64,000 nt of DNA from Nocardia higoensis NBRC 100133. GTDB taxonomy: Bacteria > Actinomycetota > Actinomycetes > Mycobacteriales > Mycobacteriaceae. The notes beneath the pieces are model-generated. The model searched no databases. It was given only the letters and a program-made list of their open reading frames with translations, and was not told where the DNA came from. Position 1 is the stretch's first letter. Every line of letters starts with the position of its first letter. The position numbers and the translations under genes were made by a program. Shown here piece by piece: positions 17,166-26,684 of this stretch. The stretch spans positions 57,915 through 121,914 of the forward strand of contig NZ_BAGA01000073.1 in NCBI RefSeq assembly GCF_000308595.1. The letters are read 5' to 3'.

Positions 17166-18869
17166 ATGTTCCGGTTGCCTGTTCTGCGGAAACTGCCCGG
17201 CGTGGCCACCGCCGCCGGCTATCGCGGGGAGTGGCTGCGCGACGACATCACGGCCGGTCTGGTGCTGACAGCCCTGCTGATTCCGGCGGGTATGGGCTAC
17301 GCCGAGGCGGCCGGGCTGCCCGCCTACGCCGGTCTCTACGCCACCATCGTGCCGCTGCTCGCCTACGCGCTCTGCGGACCGTCGAAAATCCTTGTCCTCG
17401 GACCGGATTCGTCGCTCGCCCCGCTCATCGCCGCCGCGGTGCTGCCGCTGGCGGTGGCAGGGGATCCGGAGAGCGCGCTGGCGCTGGCGGGTGTGCTCGC
17501 AGTCCTGGTCGGCATGATCCTGCTCGTCGGCGGGTTCCTGAATCTCGGGTTCGTCACCGAATTGCTGTCCAAGCCGATCCGCCTGGGATATCTGAACGCC
17601 ATCGCGCTGATCGTGATCGTCGGGCAAGTGCCCAAACTCCTCGGCTTCTCCGTCGACGCGCCCGGCGTGTTGCGGGAGATCGCCGAGATCGGGCGCTCGG
17701 TGGTCTCCGATGGCATCGACCCGGTCGCGGCGGCGGTCGGCATCGGATCACTGGCTGTCATCGTGGCGTTTCGGGTATGGCTGCCCACGGTGCCCGGCGT
17801 GCTGCTGGCCGTCGCCGGGGCGATCGCGGTGTCGGCGGCTGCCGGGCTGCCCGACGACATCGGCATGGTCGGCGCGCTGCCCAGCGGGCTGCCGCTGCCG
17901 TCGCTGGGCGGGGTCGAGTGGTCGGATGTCGGGCGTCTGGTGGGACCGGCGGCCGGTATCGCCCTGATCGCGTTCGCCGACTCCGGTGTGCTCTCCCGGA
18001 CTTTCGCCGCCCGGCACGGCGAGAACGTGAACGGCAGTACCGAGATGAAGGCGATCGGCGTCGCCAATGTGGCAGGCGGGCTGTTCGGCGGTTTCCCCGT
18101 CTCGGCGAGCGGGTCCCGCACCCCGGTGGCCGAGCAGAGCGGGGCGCACACGCAATTGGCCGGTGTCGTGGGAGCGGTGGCCGTCCTGCTGTTCGTGCTG
18201 CTCGCGCCGGGAGTGACAGCCTATTTGCCCGACGCGACGCTGGCCGCCGTCGTCATCGTGGCCGCCACCGCGCTGGTCGATGTGCGCGGCACCATCCGGC
18301 TGTGGCGGATGAGCACGGTGGAGTTCGGGCTCGCGGTGGCGGCGTTCCTCGGCGTCGCGCTCGTCGGTGTGCTGCAGGGCATCCTGGTCGCGGTCGGGCT
18401 GTCCTTCGTCGCTGTGGTCGCCCGCGCCTGGCAACCTCACCGCGCCGAACTCGTCCGGACGGCCGACCGGCCCGGCTTCCACGACATCGAACGCCATCCC
18501 GACGGTCAGCGCATCCCCGGTGTGGTGCTGGTGCGCTTCGACGCACCGCTGTTCTTCGCCAACGGCGAGATCTTCGGCTCTTTTGTCCGTTCGGTGGTCG
18601 AGAAGGCGCCCACCCGGACCGAATGGGTGATCGTCGCGGCCGAGCCGATCACCGGCCTGGACACCACCGCCGTGGACGAACTCGTCGACCTGGACCGCTA
18701 CCTCGAAGGTGCGGGCATCCAGTTGGTGTTCGCGGAGATGAAGGGCCCGATCAAGGACCGACTCATCCGATTCGGGGTCGGTGACCGGTTCGACGCGTCC
18801 CACTTCTTCCCCACCGTCGAAGCCGCGGTCGAGGCCTTCGAACGCCGTGACCACCCCACGAGCGAGTGA
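17166..18869 (+). CDS. SulP-family anion transporter with STAS domain
   Basis: A 567-residue inner-membrane transporter for sulfate, bicarbonate or related anions. The N-terminal membrane domain has the SulP signature (DDITAGLVLTALLIPAGMGY, then AGLPAYAGLYATIVPLLAYA and a GPSKILVLGPDSSLAPLIAA stretch) and about ten further helices. A cytoplasmic STAS domain (residues 445-555) begins VVLVRFDAPLFFANG and contains the nucleotide-loop-like EPITGLDTTAVDEL. The ATG at 17166 matches the start of homologues; the frame is open upstream to 16968 without support. Anion specificity cannot be assigned. Confidence 0.9.
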   Translation: MFRLPVLRKLPGVATAAGYRGEWLRDDITAGLVLTALLIPAGMGYAEAAGLPAYAGLYATIVPLLAYALCGPSKILVLGPDSSLAPLIAAAVLPLAVAGDPESALALAGVLAVLVGMILLVGGFLNLGFVTELLSKPIRLGYLNAIALIVIVGQVPKLLGFSVDAPGVLREIAEIGRSVVSDGIDPVAAAVGIGSLAVIVAFRVWLPTVPGVLLAVAGAIAVSAAAGLPDDIGMVGALPSGLPLPSLGGVEWSDVGRLVGPAAGIALIAFADSGVLSRTFAARHGENVNGSTEMKAIGVANVAGGLFGGFPVSASGSRTPVAEQSGAHTQLAGVVGAVAVLLFVLLAPGVTAYLPDATLAAVVIVAATALVDVRGTIRLWRMSTVEFGLAVAAFLGVALVGVLQGILVAVGLSFVAVVARAWQPHRAELVRTADRPGFHDIERHPDGQRIPGVVLVRFDAPLFFANGEIFGSFVRSVVEKAPTRTEWVIVAAEPITGLDTTAVDELVDLDRYLEGAGIQLVFAEMKGPIKDRLIRFGVGDRFDASHFFPTVEAAVEAFERRDHPTSE

Positions 18870-18904
18870 GCGAGCACCGAACCGACGATCGGAGATGAGC
18901 AGCC

Positions 18905-20221
18905 ATGACCACCGATGACTACGACCGAGCAGCGTCCGCGACTCGGATGTGGTCGGCGCGTCTGGCCTTCGCGCTCACTGCCGCGGCCGCCCTGACTCCG
19001 ATACTGGGGGCGGGCCTGCGGGGCGCGCTGGGGCTGGTCGGCGTGGGCGCCTGCGCGGTGGTGCTGGTGGTCGCGGCGCTGTACCGGGCGCTGATCACGC
19101 GGGGCGCGCTGCGGTGGCTGTCGCTGTGCGTGGCGATCGTCGCGCCGGTGCTAGCTGTCGCGCTGTTCGTTCGCGCGCAGCTGCTGTGGGTGGTGCTGTT
19201 GACATCGGTCCTCGTGCCGGCGGCCGTGGCCTGCGCCCGGGTGGCGCTGCGTCCCGATCCGAAGGAAGCCGGGATGCCCGAGTACCCGGCCCCACCGCCG
19301 CGTCGGCCCTTCCTGATCATGAATCCGCACTCCGGCGGCGGGAAGGTCGGCAAGTTCGATCTGCGGCGACGGGCCGAAGCGCTGGGCGCCGAAGTCGTTC
19401 TGCTCGAAGGGCCGGGCACGGTCGATGTGGAGGCGGTCGCGCGTGCGGCCGCCGCGCGCGGGGCCGATCTGCTGGGCGTCGCGGGCGGTGACGGGACCCA
19501 GGCGCTGGTGGCCGGGGTGGCGGCCGAGCACGGCCTGCCGTTCCTGGTGATCAGCGCGGGTACTCGCAACCACTTCGCGATGGACCTCGGTCTGGACCGC
19601 GCGGACCCCGCCGCGTCGCTGGCCGCGCTCACCGACGGCGTCGAACTGCGGATCGACCTGGCCCGCATCAACGGCAGGCCCTTCGTCAACAACGCGTCTT
19701 TCGGCATCTACGCCGAGATCGTGAAAGACCCCGCCTACCGCGACGACAAGACCGCCACGGTGCTCGAGCAGCTGCCGGATCTGCTGACCGGGCACCGCGG
19801 GGCACGGCTGAGCGCGGACATCGACGGGTCGCGCATCGTCGCGCCGCAGGCGATCCTGGTGAGCAACAACCCCTATGGCACCAGCGATCTCGCGGGCCTG
19901 AGCCGCCGGGACCGGCTGGACCGCGGCGTGCTCGGCATCGTGACCGTGTCGGTGACCGGCACCGCGGCCGCCGTCGGCCTGCTGCACCGCACCCGGACCC
20001 GCGGCCTCACCCAGCGCACCGCGACCGCGGTGACCATCGACGCCGACCACAGTCGCATCCCGGTCGGGGTCGACGGTGAATCGCTGCTGCTCGACACCCC
20101 GGTACGGTGCGTCATCGAACCCGGCGCACTGCGCGTGCGGCTGCCCAGGAACAGACCTGCCCGACGCGCCTCCGCCCCGGCCGTCGACTGGGTCCGGCTG
20201 CGGCGCTTGGCATTCGGCTGA
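18905..20221 (+). CDS. Diacylglycerol-kinase-like lipid kinase with N-terminal membrane helices
   Basis: A 438-residue protein. Residues 15-110 form three or four membrane helices. Residues 130-420 form a DAGK catalytic domain: FLIMNPHSGGGKVGKF (the nucleotide-binding NP..GGGK block), GVAGGDGTQALVAGVAAEHG (the GGDGT active-site motif) and ISAGTRNHFAMDLGL. The later FVNNASFGIYAEIV is also typical. Such enzymes phosphorylate diacylglycerol or related lipids. The membrane-anchored form is common in actinobacteria. It lies 35 bases after the SulP gene. The lipid substrate is unknown. Confidence 0.85.
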   Translation: MTTDDYDRAASATRMWSARLAFALTAAAALTPILGAGLRGALGLVGVGACAVVLVVAALYRALITRGALRWLSLCVAIVAPVLAVALFVRAQLLWVVLLTSVLVPAAVACARVALRPDPKEAGMPEYPAPPPRRPFLIMNPHSGGGKVGKFDLRRRAEALGAEVVLLEGPGTVDVEAVARAAAARGADLLGVAGGDGTQALVAGVAAEHGLPFLVISAGTRNHFAMDLGLDRADPAASLAALTDGVELRIDLARINGRPFVNNASFGIYAEIVKDPAYRDDKTATVLEQLPDLLTGHRGARLSADIDGSRIVAPQAILVSNNPYGTSDLAGLSRRDRLDRGVLGIVTVSVTGTAAAVGLLHRTRTRGLTQRTATAVTIDADHSRIPVGVDGESLLLDTPVRCVIEPGALRVRLPRNRPARRASAPAVDWVRLRRLAFG

Positions 20222-20632
20222 TTCACGCGACAAATGGATCCGCGCGCTCTCCGACTCGAATCCGGATCCGGTCGGCACACCCTGGTCTTTCAGCTGGGCC
20301 GACGACCGGTCGGGAATTCGTTCAACGGCTGGTCGACAGGGCCTGACGGGTCGATATCGAATCCGTGCACCACAATTTCCCCGACATGGAAAACGATCGT
20401 CCCTGGCAGGTCACCGCTGGGCCGGATAAATCGGCGCGTGGTTCGGACGGATATTCGCGGAAGCGAGCGGCGCCGGCGGTGTTAATCTGATCGAAGTGCG
20501 CCAGAAGCTCGGCGCAGGACGCTCGACATCTGTTCGCAAACCCGACAATTCACTTCGCTTCCGGCACATCACGAAAAATACACATTCGCGGTGTGCGACT
20601 GGAACGAATAGCGCGATGAGGGATAGGACCGA
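20222..20632. other. Intergenic region without recognised gene
   Basis: Four hundred bases of slightly lower GC than the flanks. Short frames on both strands lack homology and ribosome-binding sites. No convincing terminator or repeat was seen; the promoter for the following membrane protein probably lies in it. Confidence 0.5.
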
Positions 20633-22027
20633 ATGGATTCCGACAGCCCCGGAAACGGAACAGATGGCGGGCTGAATACCGCGGAGCGTGCCGAGCTGGA
20701 CCGCCTGCGCGCCGAAGTGGCGGCGCTACGGGCCGCAGCTGGCGGTGCGCCACCGCCACCGCCGCCCCGGCTGTCGCGGCAGCGGTGGCGGTGGGCGGCG
20801 GTGGCGCTGTTGTCGGTGCTGGTCGCGGTGCTGGCGATCACCTCGGTGCTGTCGCGGTATATCCGCTCCGAGATCCTCGACACCGATCGCTATGTCGCCA
20901 CCGTCGCGCCGCTGGCCACGAATCCGGCGCTGCAGAGCGAAATCTCGACCCGGATCACCGACGCGATCTTCGAGCGTGTCGATGTGGAGGGGCTGACGGC
21001 GGACGCCTTGGCCGCGGTGGCCGAGTCGGTGCCCGCGGCGCAGAACCGGCCGCGGATCGATCGCGCGATAGAAGGTCTGGCCCCGGTGATCGACCGGCAG
21101 GCGCGCGACTTCGTCGACGACACCGTGCGCTCCTTCGTGCACAGCGATCAGTTCCAGGATCTGTGGGTGCAGGCCAATCGCACCGCCCACGCCGCACTGG
21201 TGCGGGTGGCGACCGGACAGGCCGGACCCGAGTCCGTCGATATCGACGAGAGCGGGACGGTGACCCTGTCGCTCGGCCCGATGATCGAGGAGGTCGGAGC
21301 GCGACTGGTCGATCGCGGTTTCACCTTCGCCGAGAAGATCCCCGCGGTCGACAGGCAATTCGTCTTGTTCCGGTCGCCGGAACTGGTTCGCGCCCAACGC
21401 GCGGTCGACAACCTCGACAAAGCCGCCGGCGTGCTGCCCTGGCTGACGATCGCCGCCGCGGTGGCGGCGATCGTCGTGGCGCCCGGCGGCCGTCGCCGTC
21501 GCGCCCTCGCCTTCGCCGGACTCGCCATCGCCGTGGGCATGCTCGTCCTGGCATCGGCGCTGCTCATCACGCGGGCGGTGTATCTGGACCGGATTCCACC
21601 CGACGTCCTGTCGCCGGGAGCGGCGGATGCGATCATCACCACCATGTCGACGCCGCTGCGGACCTCGCTGCGCGCGGTGGCGGTGCTCGGCGGCGTGATC
21701 GCCCTCGCCGCCTATCTCACCGGCGCCTCCGCCTCGGCCGCGATGCTGCGTCGCGAATTCGGGCGCGGGATGGATGCCGTCTCGGGCCTCCGGCGCTCCC
21801 GGCCGCCGGGCGCGTGGCAGGTCCGGCTCCACCGGTTCCGGAACGTGCTGCGCTGGTCGATCGTCGCCGTGGCCGCCGCGCTGCTCGTGTTCTGGTCCTA
21901 TCCGACCGGCATGGTGGTCGTCTGGACCGTGCTCGGCGCGCTGCTGGCGCTGCTCGCGCTGGAAGTGCTCATTCGTCCCGCCCGCACCGAACAGGACCCC
22001 GCGCCGGCCGGTGTGGGCGCGCCGTAG
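20633..22027 (+). CDS. Multi-helix membrane protein with N-terminal coiled coil
   Basis: A 464-residue protein of an unrecognised actinobacterial family. Residues 15-37 are a short coiled coil (ERAELDRLRAEVAALRAAA), followed by a proline run and a first helix (WAAVALLSVLVAVLAITSVL). Residues 80-260 are a soluble, probably extracytoplasmic domain rich in alternating hydrophobic and acidic residues (DRYVATVAPLATNPALQSEI). Four more helices follow (GVLPWLTIAAAVAAIVV, ALAFAGLAIAVGMLVLASAL, LRAVAVLGGVIALAAYL and a final pair near residue 400). GGATAGGA precedes the ATG. Function unknown. Confidence 0.75.
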   Translation: MDSDSPGNGTDGGLNTAERAELDRLRAEVAALRAAAGGAPPPPPPRLSRQRWRWAAVALLSVLVAVLAITSVLSRYIRSEILDTDRYVATVAPLATNPALQSEISTRITDAIFERVDVEGLTADALAAVAESVPAAQNRPRIDRAIEGLAPVIDRQARDFVDDTVRSFVHSDQFQDLWVQANRTAHAALVRVATGQAGPESVDIDESGTVTLSLGPMIEEVGARLVDRGFTFAEKIPAVDRQFVLFRSPELVRAQRAVDNLDKAAGVLPWLTIAAAVAAIVVAPGGRRRRALAFAGLAIAVGMLVLASALLITRAVYLDRIPPDVLSPGAADAIITTMSTPLRTSLRAVAVLGGVIALAAYLTGASASAAMLRREFGRGMDAVSGLRRSRPPGAWQVRLHRFRNVLRWSIVAVAAALLVFWSYPTGMVVVWTVLGALLALLALEVLIRPARTEQDPAPAGVGAP

Positions 22028-22038
22028 CGGAGCACACG

Positions 22039-22044
22039 CATACT
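22039..22044 (+). promoter_or_regulatory. -10-like CATACT seven bases before the esterase start
   Basis: CATACT is followed by seven bases and the ATG at 22052. The same GCATACTGG block precedes the methyltransferase start at 23483. No ribosome-binding site is present, so a leaderless transcript is likely. Confidence 0.4.
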
Positions 22045-22051
22045 GGACGAC

Positions 22052-23383
22052 ATGTCCTCGACCGGCCTCGGCGAAGCGGTGCTCGACCTCAGGGTGACGA
22101 CGGGATGGGCGATCGCCGTCTTCGTCGTCGTCACATCGACGGGTCTTCTCGTCCTGGCTGCGCGCCGTCACCGGCGTTGGCTGCGCGTCGGGCTGGCGAC
22201 GGCGGTAGCGGGTGCCGTTGCGACGGTCGCGCTCGCCGCCGTGATCATCGAGAAGGTCTGGCAGCCCTTTCCCGACAGCCTGCCTGCGGTGGTCTATGTC
22301 TGGTCGGGTGCGGGTGTTCTCGCCCTGACGCTGCTTGCCGGACGGTGGTCGGTCCGCGGCCGTGATCGGCTGCGGCCGTTCGTGGCCGTCGGGCTCGCGG
22401 GAGTCGCGCTGGCGGTGGTGATCTGCGCCGCCGGAGGAATCAACGCGGTGTACGACGAGTACCCGACGATGGGCGCCGCACTCGGACACGACGATTACCG
22501 CATCGTGCCCTTCGATGCCGCACTGGCGCCCAAGGCGGCACCGGAGGAGCGGGTCCCACTCTCGGAGTGGGCGCCGCCGAAGGATCTGCCGCGAACCGGC
22601 GCCGTGACGCAGACCTCGATCCCGGCCACCGTCTCGGGCTTCTCCGCCCGCGCGGCCCGGATATACCTGCCACCGGCGTATTTCGCGGACCCGCGTCCCG
22701 ACCTCCCGGTGCTCGTGCTCCTGGCCGGTCAGCCCGGCAGCACCGAGGACTGGCTCGTCGGCGGCAGGCTCACCCAGACCATGGACGCGTACGCGGCCGA
22801 CCATCGAGGGCTGACGCCGATCGTCGTACTCGCCGACGGCACCGGCGGATGGATGGACGACCCGCTGTGCGTCGACTCCCCCCTCGGAAACGCCGCCACC
22901 TATCTCGGCGTCGACGTGCCGAACTGGATACGCGCCAACCTGCAGGTCGACCCGGATCCGCGGGCATGGGCGGTGGGCGGTCTGTCCTACGGCGGCACGT
23001 GCGCTCTGCAACTGGCGACCACCCGCCCGGAGGTGTATCCCACCTTCATCGACATGTCCGGGCAGGCCGAACCGGTCCACGAGGACCGGCCGTCGACCAT
23101 CCGGGGGGTCTTCGGCGGCGACGCCGAGGCGTTCGCCCGCAACAACCCCGCCGATCTGCTGGCCCGCCATCGCTATCCCGGCTCGGCAGGCGCCTTCGTG
23201 GTCGGGACCGACGACGCCGAATCGCACCGTGCGACCCGGCAACTCGTGACCGCCGCGCGCGCTGCCGGGGTGGACGTGCATCTCACCGAACTGCCCGGCG
23301 GGCACACCTTCGAGGTGTGGTCCGCCGGCTTGGAGAAGGAAATCCCGTGGCTGGGTCGTCGCCTCGGTATCGACGCCTCGTGA
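22052..23383 (+). CDS. Membrane-anchored esterase (PF00756 type)
   Basis: A 443-residue protein with four membrane helices in the first 140 residues (AIAVFVVVTSTGLLVLA, GLATAVAGAVATVALAAVI, VVYVWSGAGVLALTLLAG, FVAVGLAGVALAVVICAAG). A putative esterase domain follows, outside the membrane. It has the nucleophile elbow GGLSYGGTCA near residue 309 and the late GGHTFEVWSAGL with the catalytic histidine, and VLVLLAGQPGSTEDWL forms the oxyanion region. The fold is shared with mycolyltransferases (Ag85) and carbohydrate esterases. Substrate unknown. Confidence 0.8.
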   Translation: MSSTGLGEAVLDLRVTTGWAIAVFVVVTSTGLLVLAARRHRRWLRVGLATAVAGAVATVALAAVIIEKVWQPFPDSLPAVVYVWSGAGVLALTLLAGRWSVRGRDRLRPFVAVGLAGVALAVVICAAGGINAVYDEYPTMGAALGHDDYRIVPFDAALAPKAAPEERVPLSEWAPPKDLPRTGAVTQTSIPATVSGFSARAARIYLPPAYFADPRPDLPVLVLLAGQPGSTEDWLVGGRLTQTMDAYAADHRGLTPIVVLADGTGGWMDDPLCVDSPLGNAATYLGVDVPNWIRANLQVDPDPRAWAVGGLSYGGTCALQLATTRPEVYPTFIDMSGQAEPVHEDRPSTIRGVFGGDAEAFARNNPADLLARHRYPGSAGAFVVGTDDAESHRATRQLVTAARAAGVDVHLTELPGGHTFEVWSAGLEKEIPWLGRRLGIDAS

Positions 23384-23470
23384 CGATGCCGGGAGCGTCG
23401 AGCGCAACCGCCGTATCACAAGGCGGACTCCACGCGGTGGCGGTGACGTCGCGCACACAAGAGCCGCGCG

Positions 23471-23476
23471 CATACT
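23471..23476 (+). promoter_or_regulatory. -10-like CATACT six bases before the methyltransferase start
   Basis: CATACT is followed by GGCCGG and the GTG at 23483. No Shine-Dalgarno sequence is seen. This matches the layout at 22039-22052. Confidence 0.4.
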
Positions 23477-23482
23477 GGCCGG

Positions 23483-24289
23483 GTGAGCGATCGCCATGGC
23501 GTTCCGTCTTTTCACATCGACCGGGTTCACCAGGCCGAACAGGAGCAGATCGTGCGGCTCCTCGACGATCAGGCCGCGCTGCCCGGCGTGGTGCGCCTAC
23601 GTCGATGGGTCCGTGACGCACTGGCCGTGCAACCGGGGGAGACGGCCGTGGATCTCGGCTCCGGCACCGGCACCGAGGTCGTGGAGTTGGCCGGGCTGGT
23701 CGGCGACTCCGGGCGGGCGATCGGCATCGATCCGAACCCGTCCATCCTGGCGCTGGCCAGGGATCGCGCGGCCGGGACGCGCGCCGCATTCGTCGGGGGA
23801 TCGGCCTACGCGCTGCCGTTGCCCGCCGCGACTGTCGACGTCCTGCGGTGCGAACGGGTGTATCAGCATCTCGACGAGCCGGCGCGGGCCACCGCCGAGA
23901 TCGCCCGGGTGCTGCGGCCGGGCGGCCGGGTGGCGTTGATCGACAGCGACTGGCCGACGGCGATCCTCCATCCGGGGGATCCGCAGGTCATCGGTGCGCT
24001 GCGCGATCGGATGGACGCGGAGATCCCGAATCCTCGTTCCGGCCGGCGGCTTCGCGGCCTGCTGGTCGAGGCGGGCTTCGCGATCGACGAGATCGGCTCC
24101 GAGGCCGTCGTCTGGGATCCGGCGACCGTGCTGCCGATGTGCCGGGGCATCGTGGCAGGCGGCGTCTCGCAAGGGGGTGTCACCGCCGATCAGCGTGATC
24201 GACTGATCGCCGATATCGAAGCCGGGATCGCGGCGGGCGACTACCACTTCTCGGTGACGATGTTCGCCGTGCTCGCTCACAAACCCTGA
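23483..24289 (+). CDS. Class I SAM-dependent methyltransferase
   Basis: A 268-residue soluble methyltransferase of the UbiE/Methyltransf_11 type. Motif I is AVDLGSGTGTEVVELAGLVG (residues 54-73), followed by the acidic GIDPNPSILALAR and ALPLPAATVDVLRCERVYQH, where post-motifs bind SAM. Later LRPGGRVALIDSDWPT is the usual motif III. Target unknown. The GTG at 23483 sits six bases behind a -10-like box and has no ribosome-binding site, suggesting a leaderless message. Confidence 0.85.
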   Translation: MSDRHGVPSFHIDRVHQAEQEQIVRLLDDQAALPGVVRLRRWVRDALAVQPGETAVDLGSGTGTEVVELAGLVGDSGRAIGIDPNPSILALARDRAAGTRAAFVGGSAYALPLPAATVDVLRCERVYQHLDEPARATAEIARVLRPGGRVALIDSDWPTAILHPGDPQVIGALRDRMDAEIPNPRSGRRLRGLLVEAGFAIDEIGSEAVVWDPATVLPMCRGIVAGGVSQGGVTADQRDRLIADIEAGIAAGDYHFSVTMFAVLAHKP

Positions 24290-24333
24290 CCCGTGGTGTC
24301 GGTACGGACGAGCCGGACAACGCCTCGTGCGGT

Positions 24334-25164
24334 TCATCCGCCGCTGTCGGCTCCCTCGATCCGGTCGCTCTCCCGTCGGGCCGACGGTCCGATCGCGGCC
24401 TTGATGCGCCGTACGGTGTCGTCGAGTCGCTGTTGATGGGCGCCCGCCCAGTAGATCCGCGCACAGCCCGTACAACGCCGGAAGGTGTCGTGATAGCGAC
24501 GAGTCAAGGGCGGAAGCCGGTCGAGGACGTCCGCCTTGGCCACGTCCAGCAGAGGGTGACCGCACCGCAGGCATCGGGTGAACGGGGCGATGCGGTCGGC
24601 GAGATCGAGCCGGTCGATCACTTCCACCACCTGTTCGACCGGCTGATCGGCCCGCACGAAGACGCCGTGGGTGACGATCCGGCGCGCGAGCAGCCCACGG
24701 TCGCGGGTGAGCAGGATGCGATGGTCGCGAGTGGCGATCTCGGCCAGCTCGGAGTCGTCGGCGGCGAATTCGCAGCGGACGTCGAGGCCCATCAGCCGCA
24801 GCAATCGCGCCGCGCCGCCGAGATTCACATCGACCAGCAGGCGTGGTTCCCGCAGCGGCCGCGGTCGCACTCTCGTCGTCGCGGAGATATCCAGACGTTC
24901 GAACATCGGGTAGACGGCCAGCCGGTCACCCGCGCGCGGGCGGTGCCCGAAGCCGACGGATTCGCCGTTCACGAGCAGCAGGTCGATCTCGGTGTGCGGG
25001 ATGCCGACCGCTTCGACGACGTCCTTGACCGTCTGGTGCGGCCGGACCGGCCTCGTCAGCACCCCATAGCGGCCTCGCGCGGGCAGGAAATCGTTGAGCT
25101 CGGCGTAGACGCGCATCTCGACGGTGCCCACATCGTGCGGGACGGACCCATCGTCGGGGCTCAC
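24334..25164 (-). CDS. Mut7-C RNase-domain protein with N-terminal ubiquitin-like fold
   Basis: A 276-residue protein. Residues 15-95 resemble the Mut7-C ubiquitin-like domain (MRVYAELNDFLPARGRYG, TVKDVVEAVGIPHTEIDLLL, NGESVGFGHRPRAGDRLAVY). The rest is a PIN-like Mut7-C RNase domain (LLVDVNLGGAARLLRLMG, ILLTRDRGLLARR) with a C-terminal zinc site of two CxxC pairs (RCLRCGH and RRCTGCARIYW). Probable RNA or DNA processing role. The GTG at 25164 overlaps the stop of the upstream metallo-beta-lactamase remnant as GTGA, with AAGGAG 11 bases before it; MRVYAEL is the other possible start. Confidence 0.85.
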   Translation of the reverse strand: MSPDDGSVPHDVGTVEMRVYAELNDFLPARGRYGVLTRPVRPHQTVKDVVEAVGIPHTEIDLLLVNGESVGFGHRPRAGDRLAVYPMFERLDISATTRVRPRPLREPRLLVDVNLGGAARLLRLMGLDVRCEFAADDSELAEIATRDHRILLTRDRGLLARRIVTHGVFVRADQPVEQVVEVIDRLDLADRIAPFTRCLRCGHPLLDVAKADVLDRLPPLTRRYHDTFRRCTGCARIYWAGAHQQRLDDTVRRIKAAIGPSARRESDRIEGADSGG

Positions 25165-25301
25165 GCGGTCAGTCGCTCCTTCTGGACGGTGGCATGGGTC
25201 GTGCAGCGCCGGCGCGCCGTCGACCCGGTGGGGCCGACGCCGGGCCCGAAGGCGGAGATGCGATGGATGCCGTCGGCGATCTCGCCTGTGTTCGTCTGCA
25301 T
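25161..25301 (-). pseudogene. N-terminal remnant of a metallo-beta-lactamase-fold hydrolase
   Basis: A 46-codon frame beginning MQTNTGEIADGIHRISAFGP, then GVGPTGST, which matches the N terminus of a common MBL-fold family (GEIADGIYRISTFVPEVGPTGFTFNQFL). After that the similarity stops and it reads ARRRCTTHATVQKERLTA to a TGA overlapping the Mut7-C start. The metal-binding HxHxDH region is absent. Likely a truncated gene whose end now leads into translation of the Mut7-C protein. The remaining 25302-25550 contains nothing recognised. Confidence 0.6.
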
Positions 25302-25550
25302 GTCCGGATTCCGTGGGTGTGCCGACCCCCGGCTCGAAACCGGGCGGTGATCGGAGCCTACTCCCGGCGCGGCCGCGCGAACAGCTCGGCGAGGTCGGTG
25401 GACTGCCCGGCACATCTCGTGCGGCAGGTCACGGAAATGCCGTCTACCAGCGATTTCGCCCGCTCCCGTGACGAGCGCCATGCGATGGCATGACATACGC
25501 ATCAGGTGGTATTGCGATACAAAGACGGCGGTCGGAACAGGCGGCTAAGG

Positions 25551-26498
25551 ATGCAGAATCTGAACTTCGACAGCAACGATCTGGAGGCGACCGAGCAGTT
25601 CCTCATCAGTGCCTACAGCCCGATGCGTATCGGCAACGACAGCTCACGGGAGTCGAGCGCTCGTATCCGCCGCGATACGCTCGGCTCGGTGAGCGTGGAC
25701 GTGCTCGATCTGGGCTTCGACATGCGGTACAGCACCGAGCCACTGCACAAAGTGTGTCTGTGCACGGTGCGATCCGGCGTCATCGAAGAGTCCGATCGTC
25801 GATCCGGCGACGAGGTGTTCGTCCCCGGGGACGTGGGCCTGCTGACGCCGCCCGACGTGAACTTCTCCGGTGTCGTCCGCGCTGCGAGCTACACCCTCAC
25901 CATGTTCGACACGGCCCTGCTCGAACGTGTCGCCTCGGCCGCGGGCCGCCCGGCACCGCTGCGATTCGAGGGGCATCGTCCGATCAGCCTCGCCGCGGGC
26001 CGCCGCTTGGCGCACGTGATCGACCACCTGCGAGGTCTTGCCGCCGACCCGCTCACCGCGAGCAGTGAACTGGCGGCCGCGGCCGCGGCGGACTATCTCG
26101 CTGTCACGGTGCTGGAAACGATGCCGACGACAGCGCTGCTGGAGCCGACTGCCACCGACCGCAACGACGCGCACTCGGACACGGTGCGCCGGGCCGTCGC
26201 CTATATCGAGACGCATCTGCGCGACGACATCTCCGTGGCCGACATCGCGGCCGCCGCGTACGTCACACCCAGGGCGCTGCAACTCGCCTTCCGGCGTCAT
26301 CTCGACACCACCCCGCTGGGATACCTGCGCAGGTTGCGCCTGGCGGCTGCCCACGAGAAACTGGCCGCCGCCGATCGGGGAGACGGCACCACCGTCACCG
26401 CGGTCGCCTCGGAGTGGGGCTTCACCCATCCCGGCCGGTTCGCCATCGCCTATCGCGACCTCTACGGACAGGCGCCGCTAGCGACGCTGCGCAGCTGA
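25551..26498 (+). CDS. AraC-family transcriptional regulator
   Basis: A 315-residue regulator. Residues 1-190 are an AraC-binding-like sensing domain (LEATEQFLISAYSPMRI start, CTVRSGVIEE and FVPGDVGLLTPP). Residues 215-315 are two helix-turn-helix units: ISVADIAAAAYVTPRALQLA and TVTAVASEWGFTHPGRFAIA, ending YRDLYGQAPL. The fold and the start sequence resemble AraC_binding_2 (AurF/feruloyl-type) regulators. A GTG at 25506 would add 15 residues; neither start has a well-spaced ribosome-binding site. Target genes are not evident nearby. Confidence 0.88.
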   Translation: MQNLNFDSNDLEATEQFLISAYSPMRIGNDSSRESSARIRRDTLGSVSVDVLDLGFDMRYSTEPLHKVCLCTVRSGVIEESDRRSGDEVFVPGDVGLLTPPDVNFSGVVRAASYTLTMFDTALLERVASAAGRPAPLRFEGHRPISLAAGRRLAHVIDHLRGLAADPLTASSELAAAAAADYLAVTVLETMPTTALLEPTATDRNDAHSDTVRRAVAYIETHLRDDISVADIAAAAYVTPRALQLAFRRHLDTTPLGYLRRLRLAAAHEKLAAADRGDGTTVTAVASEWGFTHPGRFAIAYRDLYGQAPLATLRS

Positions 26499-26684
26499 CC
26501 CGGCTGATCCCGCCGCAAGCCCGCGGTCACCCGATTTCCTGCCGAAGTCTTCGTTTTCTGTCCTGCGCGCGCCCGATCAGGTCCCTGAGCGGACTGACCC
26601 GCGACCGTTGTTGCTGCAAGGCTGGACCCGGTGGTCGCGGACCGCATGCCGGGCCGGCCCGGTGATACAGGCGCTGGAGGCGTG

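Noticed and set aside
20726..23530. A leftward open frame of more than 900 codons opposite two membrane-protein genes
   Set aside because: Low-complexity His/Arg/Asp-rich translation; the rightward genes have helices, signatures and promoters.
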